Under the pieces are notes generated by a model. That model was given only the letters and a program-made list of their open reading frames with translations. It searched no databases and was not told the DNA's origin. Of a stretch of DNA of 64,000 nucleotides, positions 18,742 to 28,905 are shown piece by piece. Both the position numbers and the translations under genes were made by a program. The stretch comes from Caballeronia sordidicola (GTDB lineage: Bacteria; Pseudomonadota; Gammaproteobacteria; Burkholderiales; Burkholderiaceae). The DNA lies in the NCBI RefSeq assembly GCF_000729995.1, contig NZ_JNFG01000013.1, positions 116,345-180,344 on the forward strand, in the 5' to 3' direction. Within the stretch, counting starts at the first letter, position 1; each line of letters opens with the position of its first letter.

Positions 18742-19460
18742 CACGCGCCCTCCCCTTCATCGATAATCCGCCGCACCCGTACGAGCGCCATGGCAATCGC
18801 GTAACACCAGAACGCCAGCGTCATCACCACAAGGCCGGCGAGCATTGAGCTGTCCATCGATACCCCGCTGCCGAATGAAAGCGATGCGCCCTGATGCAGC
18901 GTGTACCACCACTGCACCGAGAAATAGATGACGGGCACGTTGACCACCCCGGCGAGCGCGAGCACGGCACAGGCACGATCGGCTCGGCGGGTGTCGTCGA
19001 TGGCGCCATGCAGCGAGATGAAGCCCAGATACAGGAACAGCAGAATCAACTCGGACGTGAGCCGGGCGTCCCAGACCCACCACGCACCCCACGTTGGGCG
19101 GCCCCACAGCGCGCCCGTCACGAGCGCGAGGGCGGTGAAAAGCGCGCCGGTCGGGGCGATGGCGCGGGCCATCATCGCGGAAAGGCGTGCGTTCAGGATC
19201 AGGCCAAGCGCAGCGTAAGCGGCCATCACGACATAGAGCAGCATCGACATCCACGCCGCCGGCACATGCACGAACATGATGCGATACACATCGCCCTGCA
19301 CGGCGTCCGTGGGCGCGATGAACAACGCGATCTGGATGCCCGGCATCACGAGCAAAAGGGCGGCAATAGCGAAGCGGGGAATCATCTTCCCCGCCAGCCG
19401 GTGGAATGGTCTCGGAGATGCATAACGCAACCAGCCGGTCAGCGCTATAGACGAGTTCAT
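18741..19460 (-). CDS. ccmC: Haem transporter subunit CcmC
   Basis: A 239-aa six-helix membrane protein that attaches haem to CcmE. The WWD motif WGAWWVWDARLTSE is intact, and the periplasmic loop FVHVPAAWMS is conserved. I chose the ATG at 19460 (MNSSIALTGW), 13 bp after ccmB; the upstream in-frame extension enters ccmB. Confidence 0.95.
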   Translation of the reverse strand: MNSSIALTGWLRYASPRPFHRLAGKMIPRFAIAALLLVMPGIQIALFIAPTDAVQGDVYRIMFVHVPAAWMSMLLYVVMAAYAALGLILNARLSAMMARAIAPTGALFTALALVTGALWGRPTWGAWWVWDARLTSELILLFLYLGFISLHGAIDDTRRADRACAVLALAGVVNVPVIYFSVQWWYTLHQGASLSFGSGVSMDSSMLAGLVVMTLAFWCYAIAMALVRVRRIIDEGEGA

Positions 19461-19473
19461 GATTGATATGCCC

Positions 19474-20142
19474 TCATTCCGCAGAGATCCGTAACGCCGC
19501 GACGGTTGCCACCGGGCAGAGCGCGAGTGCCGCAAGAAGGCTTGCGCCGAGGAGCGAAAAGTTGGCCGTTGACCATGCGCCGGCGCGTGATGGATCGGCC
19601 GCGTTGGCGCCGAAGATCAGCACCGGCGTTTCGAGTGGCAGCACCAATACCGCGAGCAGCATGCCGCCGCCGCGTACGCCGAGCGTCAGTGCTGCGCCCA
19701 TCGAACCGATCAGGCTCAGGACTGGCGTTCCGAGCAACAGTGCCCCTGTGAGGCGGCAGACGGTATCGAAGGGCAACCCGTATTGAAGCGCCAGAACGGG
19801 CGCAAGCAACACGAGCGCAAAGCCGCTCGTGAGCCAGTGCGCGCCAATCTTCGCCATGACTATCGTCAACATCGAACGCGGCGAAAGCAGCATCTGGTCG
19901 AGTGCGCCATCGGCAAAATCGGGGCCGAATAAACGCGCGAGCGACAGCATCGCGGCGAACAGCGCGGTCACCCACAACACGCCGGGCGCAATAGCCTGCA
20001 ACAGCGCGGGGTCCGCACCGACTGCGAGCGGAAACAGGCTCGCCGCTATCACGAAGAACAGCAGGCAGCCGAGGGCGGCGGTGCGTCGCCGCCACGTCAG
20101 GGCCAGTTCGCGCTGCACGATGCGCGCCGTCAGTCGGAACAT
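19474..20142 (-). CDS. ccmB: Haem exporter membrane subunit CcmB
   Basis: A 222-aa six-helix permease of the CcmAB ABC transporter. The QRELALTWRRR start and the GPDFADGALDQMLLSP segment are typical. I chose the ATG at 20142, which overlaps the ccmA 3' end by 13 bp; a GTG at 20151 is also possible. CcmAB uses ATP to release holo-CcmE. Confidence 0.93.
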   Translation of the reverse strand: MFRLTARIVQRELALTWRRRTAALGCLLFFVIAASLFPLAVGADPALLQAIAPGVLWVTALFAAMLSLARLFGPDFADGALDQMLLSPRSMLTIVMAKIGAHWLTSGFALVLLAPVLALQYGLPFDTVCRLTGALLLGTPVLSLIGSMGAALTLGVRGGGMLLAVLVLPLETPVLIFGANAADPSRAGAWSTANFSLLGASLLAALALCPVATVAALRISAE

Positions 20143-20825
20143 CGGCCGCACGGTTCGAAGTAGAGGTTGCGGGTAGCCGAGGGCGCGGTGGTGATGAGCT
20201 TATGCGTGGTCATCAATACGATGCCGCCTCGCTCCAGATGTCCCGCGATGCAGCGTTCGAGCACGCCGGACGATTCTTCGTCCAGCGCTGCGGCCGGTTC
20301 GTCGAGCAGCCACAGCGGCTTGTGTTCCAGCAACAGCCGCGATATAGCGAGCCGGCGCTTTTGTCCCGCGGACAAGCCGCGCACAATCGCGTGCCGGTAG
20401 CGGTCGAGCCCCACGCTCTCGAGCGCTTTCTCCTGGACCTCTATCCGCTCTTCCGCAACTTCGCCCAACACCGAGCTGAAGGTCAGGTTCTCGGCTGCAG
20501 TCAGGTCGTCGCTGATGCCGTTCAGATGCCCGAGATAAGCAAGCGATTGCCGCCACACTTCCGGGCGCGCCTGGGCATCCTTGCCGCGCCATCGCACCGT
20601 GCCCGCGCTCGGCTGCAATAACCCCGCGAGCACGCGCAGCAGCGTGGTCTTGCCGCTGCCGTTCGGGCCGTGGATCTGCAGCACCTGGCCGGCGTCGACG
20701 TCAAATCCTACGTTGCTAAAGAGCCTTTCTCCACCGCGGTCGAAAGCGAGTTTGTCGACAGACAAAAGTGCATCGCCCGATCCTGCCGTAGAGAATTCCG
20801 ATGGGATAAACGTGTTGTGATTCAT
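20130..20825 (-). CDS. ccmA: Haem exporter ATP-binding protein CcmA
   Basis: A 231-aa ABC ATPase with Walker A GPNGSGKTT, signature LSAGQKRRLAISR and Walker B PLWLLDEPAAALD. It has about 20 more N-terminal residues than the shortest homologues. It starts 11 bp after napC, placing the whole ccm block in the nap operon. Confidence 0.94.
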   Translation of the reverse strand: MNHNTFIPSEFSTAGSGDALLSVDKLAFDRGGERLFSNVGFDVDAGQVLQIHGPNGSGKTTLLRVLAGLLQPSAGTVRWRGKDAQARPEVWRQSLAYLGHLNGISDDLTAAENLTFSSVLGEVAEERIEVQEKALESVGLDRYRHAIVRGLSAGQKRRLAISRLLLEHKPLWLLDEPAAALDEESSGVLERCIAGHLERGGIVLMTTHKLITTAPSATRNLYFEPCGRCSD

Positions 20826-20836
20826 CGATAGACCTC

Positions 20837-21451
20837 TCAATTTGAACGCGCTTCGCGCAATTGTTGATCTCGCATTGCCTGAGTCATGTCTGGCAATTCG
20901 TGTGCAATGCCCTTGTGGCAATCGATACACGTCTTCTCGCCCGTGGCGAGAAAGCGCTGATGCGCGTTTTGCGCCCGCGGGCTTTGGCGCGTGAAATCCA
21001 TCGACTCGAACGAGTGGCAATTGCGGCACTCCAGCGAGTCATTCGCTTTCATGCGGCGCCATTCGTGTTCAGCGAGTTCCAGCCGCTTCTCCTGGAATTT
21101 TTCACGCGTGTTGACCGTTCCGAACAGCTTCGCCCACACTTCCTTCGACGCCTGCATCTTCCGTGCGATCTTGTCCGTCCAGTTGTGCGGCACATGACAG
21201 TTGGAACAAATCGCACGCACGCCGCTACGGTTGCTGTAATGAATCGTGGTCTTCAGTTCGGCGAAGGTGTTGTCGTGCATCTCGTGGCAACTGGTGCAGA
21301 ACGCTTCCGTGCTGGTCACTTCCAGCGCGGTGTTAAACGCACCCCAGAACACCACGCCCGCGATAAACCCGCCGAGCGTCAGGAAGCCCAGGCTGTAGTA
21401 GGTGCTCGGGCGGTTAATCGTCTGCCAGTAGCGCTTTATCAGGCCGAACAT
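20837..21451 (-). CDS. napC: Tetrahaem cytochrome c NapC
   Basis: A 204-aa membrane-anchored NapC/NirT-family quinol dehydrogenase. One N-terminal helix ([20 protein letters not shown]) precedes four CxxCH haem sites at about 52, 82, 142 and 175. It takes electrons from ubiquinol or menaquinol and passes them to NapB. It is the last nap gene, followed after 11 bp by the maturation genes whose products attach its haems. Confidence 0.96.
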   Translation of the reverse strand: MFGLIKRYWQTINRPSTYYSLGFLTLGGFIAGVVFWGAFNTALEVTSTEAFCTSCHEMHDNTFAELKTTIHYSNRSGVRAICSNCHVPHNWTDKIARKMQASKEVWAKLFGTVNTREKFQEKRLELAEHEWRRMKANDSLECRNCHSFESMDFTRQSPRAQNAHQRFLATGEKTCIDCHKGIAHELPDMTQAMRDQQLREARSN

Positions 21452-21460
21452 CGCACGCTC

Positions 21461-21967
21461 CTATTTCTTCCCGGCCGCTTCCGGCCCAGCAGGCCCGGCA
21501 GGCCCGGGCGCGACGCGCACATCTTCCGCATCCTTGAACGTGTTGCCGACGAGCGGCTTCGTATCAGCTTGCGGGACATGACACTGCGTGCAGAAATAGC
21601 GCCGTGGCGAGAGGCTTCCGAGCGTTTCGTTGTCTCGTGTGAGGTAGTGCGATACGCCGATGGGCACGGCTCCGCTCTCGGCCGCGCGGCTCCTCGCATG
21701 GCACGCGAGGCAGCGGTTGGCGTTCTTGTCGAGTTGATAACCGTCGATCTTGTGCGGGATCGTCGGCGGCTGCTGTGCATAGGCGCGGCCACGGATGACA
21801 TCCTTATTTTCGATAGGTGCAATCAACGGCGGTTTCGCCTCTTCATCGATCGGCGTTGTGCCGCGCATGGCGTCGTGAAACGGTTCGGCAGGAATCACCG
21901 GCTGGGTCCACGCCGCCTGGGAAAAAACGCAAAGACTTGCTGCAACCACCACGGTCCACGTTCGCAT
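21461..21967 (-). CDS. napB: Dihaem cytochrome c NapB (nitrate reductase small subunit)
   Basis: A 168-aa periplasmic electron carrier with a signal peptide, haem sites CLACH (about 86-90) and CTQCH (about 126-130), and the RPPLIPH-like PPTIPHKIDGY segment. The C terminus ends in a collagen-like Gly-Pro-Ala tail (APGPAGPAGPEAAGKK) not needed for the fold. The ATG at 21967 follows the napA stop by 10 bp; a longer frame overlaps napA. Confidence 0.95.
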   Translation of the reverse strand: MRTWTVVVAASLCVFSQAAWTQPVIPAEPFHDAMRGTTPIDEEAKPPLIAPIENKDVIRGRAYAQQPPTIPHKIDGYQLDKNANRCLACHARSRAAESGAVPIGVSHYLTRDNETLGSLSPRRYFCTQCHVPQADTKPLVGNTFKDAEDVRVAPGPAGPAGPEAAGKK

Positions 21968-21977
21968 GGCCGCCTCC

Positions 21978-24482
21978 TCAGACTCGGACAATCTTGACGG
22001 CGCACTTCTTGTAATCTGTCTGCAGCGAGATCGGATCGGTGGCGTCGAGCGTCACTTTGTTGATCAGCTGGCTCGCGTCGAACCACGGTACGAACACGAG
22101 ACCGCGCGGCGGTTTGTCACGACCGCGTGTCTCGATCCGCGTACGGATGAAACCGCGTCGCGACATCACCTTGACTTCATCGCCGCGTCGCAGGCCGAGT
22201 GCTTTTGCATCGTCGGGATGCATGAAACAAACGGCATTCGGGAAGGCCCGATATAACTCCGGCACGCGGCGCGTCATCGATCCGGAATGCCAGTGTTCGA
22301 GCACGCGTCCGGTTGCGAGCCAAAATGGAAAATCCTTGTCCGGTGCTTCAGCCGGTGGTTCGTAGGGCAATGCGAAAATTACCGCGCGGCCATCCTTGTT
22401 GCCGTAGAACTGGTAACCCGTGCCGGCTTTCACGTAGGGATCCGACCCCTCCTTGTAGCGCCAGCGCGTCTCCTTGCCGTCCACCACCGGCCAACGTAAG
22501 CCGCGCGCTTCGTGATACGCGTCGAATGGCGCGAGATCGTGACCATGCCCACGGCCGAAAGTCGCGTATTCCTCGAAGAGCCCCTTCTGCACATAAAAAC
22601 CAAAGGCCTTCGCTTCATCGTTTTTATAATTTGGATTGCTTTCTTTATTGGTGAATTTATCGACCTGGCCGTTGCGGTAGAGCACGTCGTAGAGCGTCTT
22701 GCCCTTCAGTTCCGGCTGCTTCGCGATCAACTCCGGCGGCCAGACTTCCTCGATCTTGAAGTGCTTCGAGAACTCCATTAGCTGCCATAAATCGGAGCGT
22801 GCACCATTCGGCGCTTCCACCAGTTGATGCCAGAATTGCGTCCGGCGCTCGGCATTGCCGTACGCGCCCTCCTTCTCCACCCACATCGCCGCGGGCAGGA
22901 TCAGGTCAGCCGAGACGGCCGTCGCGGTCGGGTACACGTCCGACACCACAATAAAATTCTCAGGGTTCCGATACCCCGGCAGCGTCTCTTCGTTCAGGTT
23001 CGCGCCTGCCTGGACGTTGTTGTTGCACATGACCCAGTACGCGTTCAACTTGCCATCTTTCAGCATGCGGTTTTGCAGCACCGCGTGGTATCCCGGCTTC
23101 TCTGGAATCGTGCCTGCAGGCAGCCGCCAAATTTGCTCCGCATGCGCCCTGTGTTCGGGATTCGTCACCACCATGTCCGCCGGCAACCGATGCGAGAAGG
23201 TCCCCACTTCCCGCGCCGTGCCGCATGCGGACGGTTGCCCGGTCAGCGAGAACGGGCTATTGCCCGGCGTCGCGATCTTGCCAGTCAGTAGGTGAAGGTT
23301 GTAGATCATGTTGTTTGCCCACGTGCCGCGCGTGTGCTGGTTGAAACCCATGGTCCAGAACGACATCACCTTGATGTCCGGATTGGCGTAAAGCTCCGCG
23401 AGCTGATCGAGCTTGGCCTTGGGCACACCCGACAACTTCGTCACGTAATCCGCGTCGTACTTCGAGACGAAGCGCGCGAACGCGTCGAAGTCCATCGGCT
23501 TCGAACCGCTCGGATCGCCCGCGTTTTTGGCGGCTTTCTGCAACGGATGATCGGGACGCAGGCCATAGCCAATGTCCGCATTGCCTTCCTTGAACGTCAC
23601 GTGCTTCGTGACGAAGTCCTTGTTCACGCGATTCGTCTTGATGATCACGTTCGCAATGTAATTCATGATCGCGAGATCGGACTGCGGCGTGAAGATCACC
23701 CGATAGTCGGCGAGATCAAAGCTGCGATGCTCGAACGTCGACAGCACCGCGACCGTTGTCTTGGGGACGCTCAGCTTGCGGTCCGTCACGCGGGTCCAGA
23801 GAATCGGATGCATCTCCGACATGTTCGATCCCCAGAGCACGAATGCGTCAGCTTGCTCGATGTCGTCGTAGCAGCCCATGGGTTCGTCCATGCCGAAGGT
23901 TCGCATGAAACCGGTCACGGCCGACGCCATGCAATGCCGCGCGTTCGGATCGAGATTGTTGCTGCGAAACCCCGCCTTCATGAGTTTCACCGCGGCATAG
24001 CCTTCGAACACGGTCCACTGGCCCGAGCCGAACATGCCGACCGCTGTCGGCCCCTTCGCTTTCAGCACGCGCTTGAATTGCTCGGCCATCGTGGCGAATG
24101 CCTGATCCCATGAAACCGGGGTGAACTCACCGTCCTTCGCGTACTTGCCGTCCTTCATGCGCAGCAGCGGCGTGGTCAGGCGATCCTCGCCGTACATGAT
24201 CTTCGAGAGGAAATAACCTTTTACGCAATTCAGGCCGCGATTCACTTCGGCCAGCGGATCGCCTTGTGTTGCCACGACCCTGCCCGCCTTCACGCCCACG
24301 GTGACGCCGCATCCGGTTCCGCAAAAGCGGCACGGCGCTTTCGACCAGGTGACGTCAGCCTCCGCTATCGCGACTGCGGCTTTGCTCGCGCCGGCGGCCA
24401 GAACGGGCAGCGCAACGCCGGCCGCCGATGCGGCGGTCGCCGCCGCGGTCTGTTTAATAAAGCTTCGACGCGTCAGGCTCAT
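21978..24482 (-). CDS. napA: Periplasmic nitrate reductase catalytic subunit NapA
   Basis: An 834-aa molybdopterin enzyme that reduces nitrate to nitrite in the periplasm. A Tat signal (TRRSFIKQ) opens the protein; the [4Fe-4S] ligands are C51, C54, C58 and C86 (CRFCGTGC...NCVKG), and the Mo-coordinating Cys is in ARHCMAS (about 184). The start at 24482 lies inside the napD 3' end (29-bp overlap). Confidence 0.97.
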   Translation of the reverse strand: MSLTRRSFIKQTAAATAASAAGVALPVLAAGASKAAVAIAEADVTWSKAPCRFCGTGCGVTVGVKAGRVVATQGDPLAEVNRGLNCVKGYFLSKIMYGEDRLTTPLLRMKDGKYAKDGEFTPVSWDQAFATMAEQFKRVLKAKGPTAVGMFGSGQWTVFEGYAAVKLMKAGFRSNNLDPNARHCMASAVTGFMRTFGMDEPMGCYDDIEQADAFVLWGSNMSEMHPILWTRVTDRKLSVPKTTVAVLSTFEHRSFDLADYRVIFTPQSDLAIMNYIANVIIKTNRVNKDFVTKHVTFKEGNADIGYGLRPDHPLQKAAKNAGDPSGSKPMDFDAFARFVSKYDADYVTKLSGVPKAKLDQLAELYANPDIKVMSFWTMGFNQHTRGTWANNMIYNLHLLTGKIATPGNSPFSLTGQPSACGTAREVGTFSHRLPADMVVTNPEHRAHAEQIWRLPAGTIPEKPGYHAVLQNRMLKDGKLNAYWVMCNNNVQAGANLNEETLPGYRNPENFIVVSDVYPTATAVSADLILPAAMWVEKEGAYGNAERRTQFWHQLVEAPNGARSDLWQLMEFSKHFKIEEVWPPELIAKQPELKGKTLYDVLYRNGQVDKFTNKESNPNYKNDEAKAFGFYVQKGLFEEYATFGRGHGHDLAPFDAYHEARGLRWPVVDGKETRWRYKEGSDPYVKAGTGYQFYGNKDGRAVIFALPYEPPAEAPDKDFPFWLATGRVLEHWHSGSMTRRVPELYRAFPNAVCFMHPDDAKALGLRRGDEVKVMSRRGFIRTRIETRGRDKPPRGLVFVPWFDASQLINKVTLDATDPISLQTDYKKCAVKIVRV

Positions 24483-24789
24483 CGCGAATCTCCTGGTCGA
24501 GCGCTTCAATATCCTCGTGATGCTGATAAACAAGCGAAGCCGAATAAACACCCGGGAGCGCATGGATGGCGCTGAGCTGATCGGCGATGACGGTGGACCG
24601 GCTGGCCTCCAGCGTTACGACCATTTTCCCTTCGGGGCTGACCGCGTGAATTTCAGATCCCGGCAGCAATGAAATCGCCTGTTTGATCTTTTCCAGATTC
24701 GATTGACTCGCATGCACGACGATTCCCGCAATATGCGACTCGGGAATTGAAACGAGTTCAACGAATGCATTTTTCAGGCGTGCAGACAT
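24454..24789 (-). CDS. napD: NapA signal-peptide chaperone NapD
   Basis: A 111-aa cytoplasmic protein of the NapD family that binds the Tat signal of NapA until its cofactor is inserted. The [17 protein letters not shown] start and the [19 protein letters not shown] segment are typical of its ferredoxin-like fold. It is about 20 residues longer than E. coli NapD at the N and C ends. Confidence 0.92.
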   Translation of the reverse strand: MSARLKNAFVELVSIPESHIAGIVVHASQSNLEKIKQAISLLPGSEIHAVSPEGKMVVTLEASRSTVIADQLSAIHALPGVYSASLVYQHHEDIEALDQEIRDEPDASKLY

Positions 24790-24849
24790 ACATCGACTCC
24801 TGTCGCTTTCAATTACGTGAAACGAATTAATCCGCGCGTTAGTCGTTAT

Positions 24850-25008
24850 TCAGTGCGGCGGACCGCCGATCAGCATTTGATAGAACCACACGCTGAAACC
24901 ATAAATGGCAACGAACATGATGGTCAATACAGGAACCATGATAATGGTCAGAAAGAGGAAGCTACGGAGCTCTTCCGTCTTTCGAAGGCGAGTTTCGGTT
25001 TCCGTCAT
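24850..25008 (-). CDS. napE: Nitrate reductase small membrane protein NapE
   Basis: A 52-aa single-helix protein (MTETETRLRKTEELRSFLF, then a hydrophobic helix around IIMVPVLTIMFVAIYGF, ending MLIGGPPH), matching the NapE family. Its function is unknown but it is cotranscribed with nap genes in many proteobacteria. It is the first gene of the nap-ccm cluster, 60 bp before napD. Confidence 0.9.
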   Translation of the reverse strand: MTETETRLRKTEELRSFLFLTIIMVPVLTIMFVAIYGFSVWFYQMLIGGPPH

Positions 25009-25432
25009 GATTATGAAATACGAGAGGCTGCGCGATTAAAATCCGGTTTTTTTGAGATGCTGTGAAGGTGATTGTTGGCGCAGGCGGGGAAAGCGTCAAG
25101 GGATTTATTGTTTTAGGAGCTTGCGAGAAACGTGTGATTGTTGCAGTTAAAAATAATTATGAAAAACGGGTGTCTTTATATCGCTGGTTATTAACCCATA
25201 CGAACTCGATTTAATTGAAATTTCAATTCTTGAACTTTGAATAAATTCCGTGGTTTTTTAATGGTTTGGTTTAGGATCGACGATCGCGACTGGTTGGAAT
25301 CCGCTCGGCCGGTGGAAACCGCTACCTAAGTGTAGGCTCGGCCCAAGATGTCATTGCCCAATGTACAGACAAACGAAGGCAGCGCGTGGCCACCTTCGTC
25401 GCGAATACCTTTCAGCCGGTTCGCAAGCCTCC
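25009..25432. other. Promoter region of the nap-ccm cluster
   Basis: About 420 non-coding bases between napE and the GST 3' end, AT-rich near 25130-25260. It holds a 16-bp perfect palindrome AATTGAAATTTCAATT (25213-25228). I looked for an FNR/ANR box (TTGAT-N4-ATCAA) and do not see a good one. ACGAAGG/CCTTCGT arms near 25373-25403 could end the GST transcript. Confidence 0.5.
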
Positions 25433-26137
25433 TCACCCCCGCTTCGGAATATTCAGCCCTCTTGCCACCGCCGGCCTGGCGACGAACGCATCGAGCGCAC
25501 GCGTGACATTCGGGAAGTTTTCGATGCCGACTAACTCACCCGCTTCGTAAAAGCCGACCAGGTTTCGTATCCACGGAAAGCTTGCTATGTCGGCGATCGT
25601 GAAGTTATCGCCCATGATCCATTCACGCCCTTGCAGCCGCTGTTCGAGTACGCCAAGCAGACGCTTCGACTCCGCCACGTATCGGTCGCGCGGGCGCTTG
25701 TCTTCGTAGTCCTTGCCGGCGAATTTGTTGAAGAACCCGAGCTGGCCGAACATCGGGCCAATGCCGCCCATCTGGAACATGAGCCACTGGATCGTCTCAT
25801 AGCGTCCGGCCGCATCCTGGGGGATGAACTTGCCGGTCTTGTCGGCGAGATAGAGCAGGATCGCGCCGGACTCGAACAAGGGCAGCGGCTTGCCGTCCGG
25901 TCCATTGGGATCGATGATCGCGGGGATCTTGTTGTTCGGATTCAGCGATAAAAACGCCGGCGACATCTGGTCGTTGGTCTCGAAGCTGACCAGATGCGGC
26001 TCGTACGACAGCCCGGTCTCCTCCAGCATGATTGCGACCTTGACACCGTTGGGCGTCGGCAGCGAATAAAGCTGAATCCGGTCGGGATGCTGCGCAGGCC
26101 ATTTTGCCGTGATGGGGAAGGCGGAGAGATCGGTCAT
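25433..26137 (-). CDS. Glutathione S-transferase, YfcG/Nu-class disulfide reductase type
   Basis: A 234-aa GST. The N-terminal thioredoxin-like domain opens with QLYSLPTPNGVKVAIMLEE, where the T-x-N replaces a catalytic Ser/Cys as in E. coli YfcG and YghU, and NNKIPAIIDP provides the cis-Pro. These enzymes act as glutathione-dependent disulfide reductases and protect against oxidants. It is divergent from glcB with about 290 bp between them. Confidence 0.87.
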   Translation of the reverse strand: MTDLSAFPITAKWPAQHPDRIQLYSLPTPNGVKVAIMLEETGLSYEPHLVSFETNDQMSPAFLSLNPNNKIPAIIDPNGPDGKPLPLFESGAILLYLADKTGKFIPQDAAGRYETIQWLMFQMGGIGPMFGQLGFFNKFAGKDYEDKRPRDRYVAESKRLLGVLEQRLQGREWIMGDNFTIADIASFPWIRNLVGFYEAGELVGIENFPNVTRALDAFVARPAVARGLNIPKRG

Positions 26138-26430
26138 GGTTATCCTTTTAAACGTTCAGACTTTAAGACTCTGGAAGAGCGGGCTCGGCGATACGGCGCG
26201 ACAGCACGCCGGATCGGGTGTTGGTTTGTCTGGGTGTGCAGGACGACAAATATAGACATTCCGGCGACGCTTGTCTTTTTACACGACGCCGCGACGCGGC
26301 CAGAAACGGGCCAGAATCGGATCGGATCGATAAAGAAGCGTTAACATAGCGGTATCAGGAATCTCGAATACACCGCATGGCGGCTGGAACGCGTGATTGC
26401 ACCGAATACAAACAGAGCTGGAGATATCCC

Positions 26431-28608
26431 ATGAGTCAAATGATCAAGCGAAACGGATTACAGGTTGCAGCCGAGCTCAGCCAGTACGTCGATGATGAAG
26501 CGCTGTCGGGCATCGGCATTGAGAGCGACGCGTTCTGGAAAGGCTTCGATGCCCTCGTCCACGACCTCGCCCCGAAGAACCGCGCGCTGCTTGCTGAACG
26601 TGACCGGTTGCAGACGGAACTGGACCAGTGGCATCGAAAAAATCCTGGTCCCGTGCGTGATCTGAAGGCTTACCGCGCGTTTCTGGAAGGCATCGGTTAC
26701 ATCGTGCCGGCGAGCGCTGCTGTGCAGGCCACGACCGAGAACGTCGATACGGAAATCGCCGAACAAGCCGGACCGCAACTTGTGGTGCCGCTCTCCAACG
26801 AGCGTTACGCGCTCAACGCCGCGAATGCGCGCTGGGGCAGCCTGTATGACGCGCTCTACGGCACCGATGCGATACCCGACACCAACGGCGCCGAACGCAC
26901 CGCGCAATTCAACCCGGCTCGCGGCGCGGCGGTGATTGCGCGCGCCCGCGCGTTCCTCGATGAAGCCGCGCCGCTCGCCAACGGTTCTCACGTCGATGCC
27001 ACCGCGTATCGCGTAGAAGGCGGCAAGCTTGTCGTGGCGTTGAAAAACGGCTCGTCGGCGTTGAAATCGCCGGGGCAATTCATCGGTTTTCAGGGCGATG
27101 CGGGCTCGCCTTCCGCAGTCCTGCTCAAGCATCACGGCCTGCACTTCGAGATCCAGATCGATGCGACCAACTCCATCGGCAAGACCGATGCCGCGCATGT
27201 GAAAGACGTGTTGATGGAGGCGGCGGTCTCGACCATCATCGATTGCGAGGATTCGGTCGCAGCCGTCGATGCCGCCGATAAAGTCCAGCTCTACCGCAAC
27301 TGGACCGGCCTGATGAAAGGCGATCTGTCGGAACAGGTCACCAAGAACGGCAAGACCTTCACGCGCCGCCTGAATGCCGATCGCGAATACACCGCACCCG
27401 ATGGCTCGACGGTAAAGCTGCATGGCCGCTCGCTGCTGTTCATCCGTAACGTCGGGCATCTGATGACGAATCCGGCTATCGTCGATCGCGACGGCCACGA
27501 GATTCCCGAGGGCATTCTTGACGCCGTGATGACGTCGCTCGGCGCGCTGCACGACCTGAAAAACAAGCTCAATTCGCGCACGGGATCGATTTACATCGTC
27601 AAGCCGAAGATGCACGGCCCGGCGGAAGTCGCGTTCGCCGATGAGCTGTTCGGGCGCGTGGAAGACCTGCTCGGCCTGCCGCGTCACACCATCAAGATGG
27701 GCATCATGGACGAGGAACGGCGCACGAGCGTCAACCTGCAGGCGTGCATTGCGGTGGCATCGGCGCGGGTGGCGTTCATCAACACGGGCTTCCTCGACCG
27801 TACCGGCGACGAGATGCACAGCGCTATGGAAGCCGGTCCGATGATGCGCAAGGGCGACATGAAATCGTCGGCGTGGATCACGGCTTATGAGCGCAATAAC
27901 GTGCTCGCGGGGTTGAGCTCGGGATTGCGTGGACGCGCGCAAATCGGCAAGGGCATGTGGGCGATGCCCGACCTGATGCACGCCATGCTCGTACAGAAGA
28001 TCGCTCATCCGAAGGCGGGCGCGAATACGGCATGGGTGCCCTCGCCCACCGCCGCGACGCTGCATGCACTGCATTACCACCAGGTCGATGTGCAAGCGGT
28101 GCAGCAGGAACTGGAGAAGACCAGCTACGCTAGCGCACGCGATGAACTGCTCAATGGGCTGCTGACGATTCCCGTCGTGGAAAAGGCGCAATGGCCGGAT
28201 GAGGAAATTCGCCAGGAAATCGAGAACAACGCGCAGGGGATTCTGGGTTACGTGGTGCGGTGGATCGACCAGGGCGTGGGATGTTCGAAGGTGCCGGATA
28301 TCCACGATATCGGGCTGATGGAAGATCGCGCGACACTGCGCATTTCGAGCCAGCATATTGCGAACTGGCTGCATCACGGGGTGGTGTCGGAGGCGCTGGT
28401 CAACGAGACGTTCGAGCGCATGGCGGCGGTGGTTGATAAGCAAAATGCCAGCGACCCGGATTACCAGCCGATGGCCGGTCACTTTGAAACGTCACTGGCT
28501 TTCAAGGCGGCGAAGGCGCTTGTTTTTGAGGGACGCGCGCAGCCTAGTGGCTATACGGAACCGTTGCTGCATAAGTTCCGGCTGGAGGTTAAGCAGTTGC
28601 ACGGTTGA
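26431..28608 (+). CDS. glcB: Malate synthase G
   Basis: A 725-aa enzyme condensing glyoxylate and acetyl-CoA to malate, used for growth on glycolate, acetate and other C2 compounds. Recognisable segments are [34 protein letters not shown], and [13 protein letters not shown]. The ATG at 26431 has GGAGAT 7 bases upstream. It is not next to other glc genes. The nearby acs operon would feed acetyl-CoA to it. Confidence 0.97.
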   Translation: MSQMIKRNGLQVAAELSQYVDDEALSGIGIESDAFWKGFDALVHDLAPKNRALLAERDRLQTELDQWHRKNPGPVRDLKAYRAFLEGIGYIVPASAAVQATTENVDTEIAEQAGPQLVVPLSNERYALNAANARWGSLYDALYGTDAIPDTNGAERTAQFNPARGAAVIARARAFLDEAAPLANGSHVDATAYRVEGGKLVVALKNGSSALKSPGQFIGFQGDAGSPSAVLLKHHGLHFEIQIDATNSIGKTDAAHVKDVLMEAAVSTIIDCEDSVAAVDAADKVQLYRNWTGLMKGDLSEQVTKNGKTFTRRLNADREYTAPDGSTVKLHGRSLLFIRNVGHLMTNPAIVDRDGHEIPEGILDAVMTSLGALHDLKNKLNSRTGSIYIVKPKMHGPAEVAFADELFGRVEDLLGLPRHTIKMGIMDEERRTSVNLQACIAVASARVAFINTGFLDRTGDEMHSAMEAGPMMRKGDMKSSAWITAYERNNVLAGLSSGLRGRAQIGKGMWAMPDLMHAMLVQKIAHPKAGANTAWVPSPTAATLHALHYHQVDVQAVQQELEKTSYASARDELLNGLLTIPVVEKAQWPDEEIRQEIENNAQGILGYVVRWIDQGVGCSKVPDIHDIGLMEDRATLRISSQHIANWLHHGVVSEALVNETFERMAAVVDKQNASDPDYQPMAGHFETSLAFKAAKALVFEGRAQPSGYTEPLLHKFRLEVKQLHG

Positions 28609-28626
28609 AAGATCGGAGCCTGCCCG

Positions 28627-28665
28627 CTCGCTGGATATACAATACCACAACGTATATCCAGCGAG
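28627..28665 (+). promoter_or_regulatory. Inverted-repeat operator over the vapBC promoter
   Basis: A perfect 14-bp inverted repeat (CTCGCTGGATATAC and complement) with an 11-bp spacer, ending 6 bp before the antitoxin ATG. It covers a TATACAAT-like -10 and abuts the ribosome binding site. The placement fits toxin-antitoxin autoregulation; a terminator role is less likely as no T-run follows. Confidence 0.65.
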
Positions 28666-28671
28666 GAAGTC

Positions 28672-28905
28672 ATGCAGGTATCCAAGTGGGGAAACAGTCT
28701 GGCGATCCGCCTCCCTGCAGCTGTAGTGGAAGCGCTTGAATTGCACGAGGGCGACGATGTAGAAGTCGTTATTGCGGGTGCGCGCGAATTCCAGATCAAG
28801 AAAAAGCCGACCGGCCGGGCGCTGCTGGACCGGCTCCGCCAATATCGTGGTCGTCTGCCGGCAGATTTCACATTCAGCCGCGACGACGCCAATCGCGATG
28901 GCTAA
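28672..28905 (+). CDS. vapB: AbrB/MazE-type antitoxin (VapB-like)
   Basis: A 77-aa protein with an N-terminal swapped-hairpin DNA-binding domain (MQVSKWGNSLAIRLPAAVVE, then LHEGDDVEVVI) and a C-terminal tail that would wrap the toxin. It presumably neutralises the PIN-domain protein encoded next and represses its own promoter through the inverted repeat at 28627-28665. Its end overlaps the toxin start by 8 bp. Confidence 0.9.
   Translation: MQVSKWGNSLAIRLPAAVVEALELHEGDDVEVVIAGAREFQIKKKPTGRALLDRLRQYRGRLPADFTFSRDDANRDG

Noticed and set aside
25009..25432. FNR/ANR box in the nap promoter
   Set aside because: No TTGAT-N4-ATCAA match; the nearby palindrome has the wrong spacing.
26458..28482. 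674-codon open frame antisense to glcB
   Set aside because: High-GC coding DNA leaves long open mirror frames; its product is Arg/His-rich with no domain, and glcB is certain.
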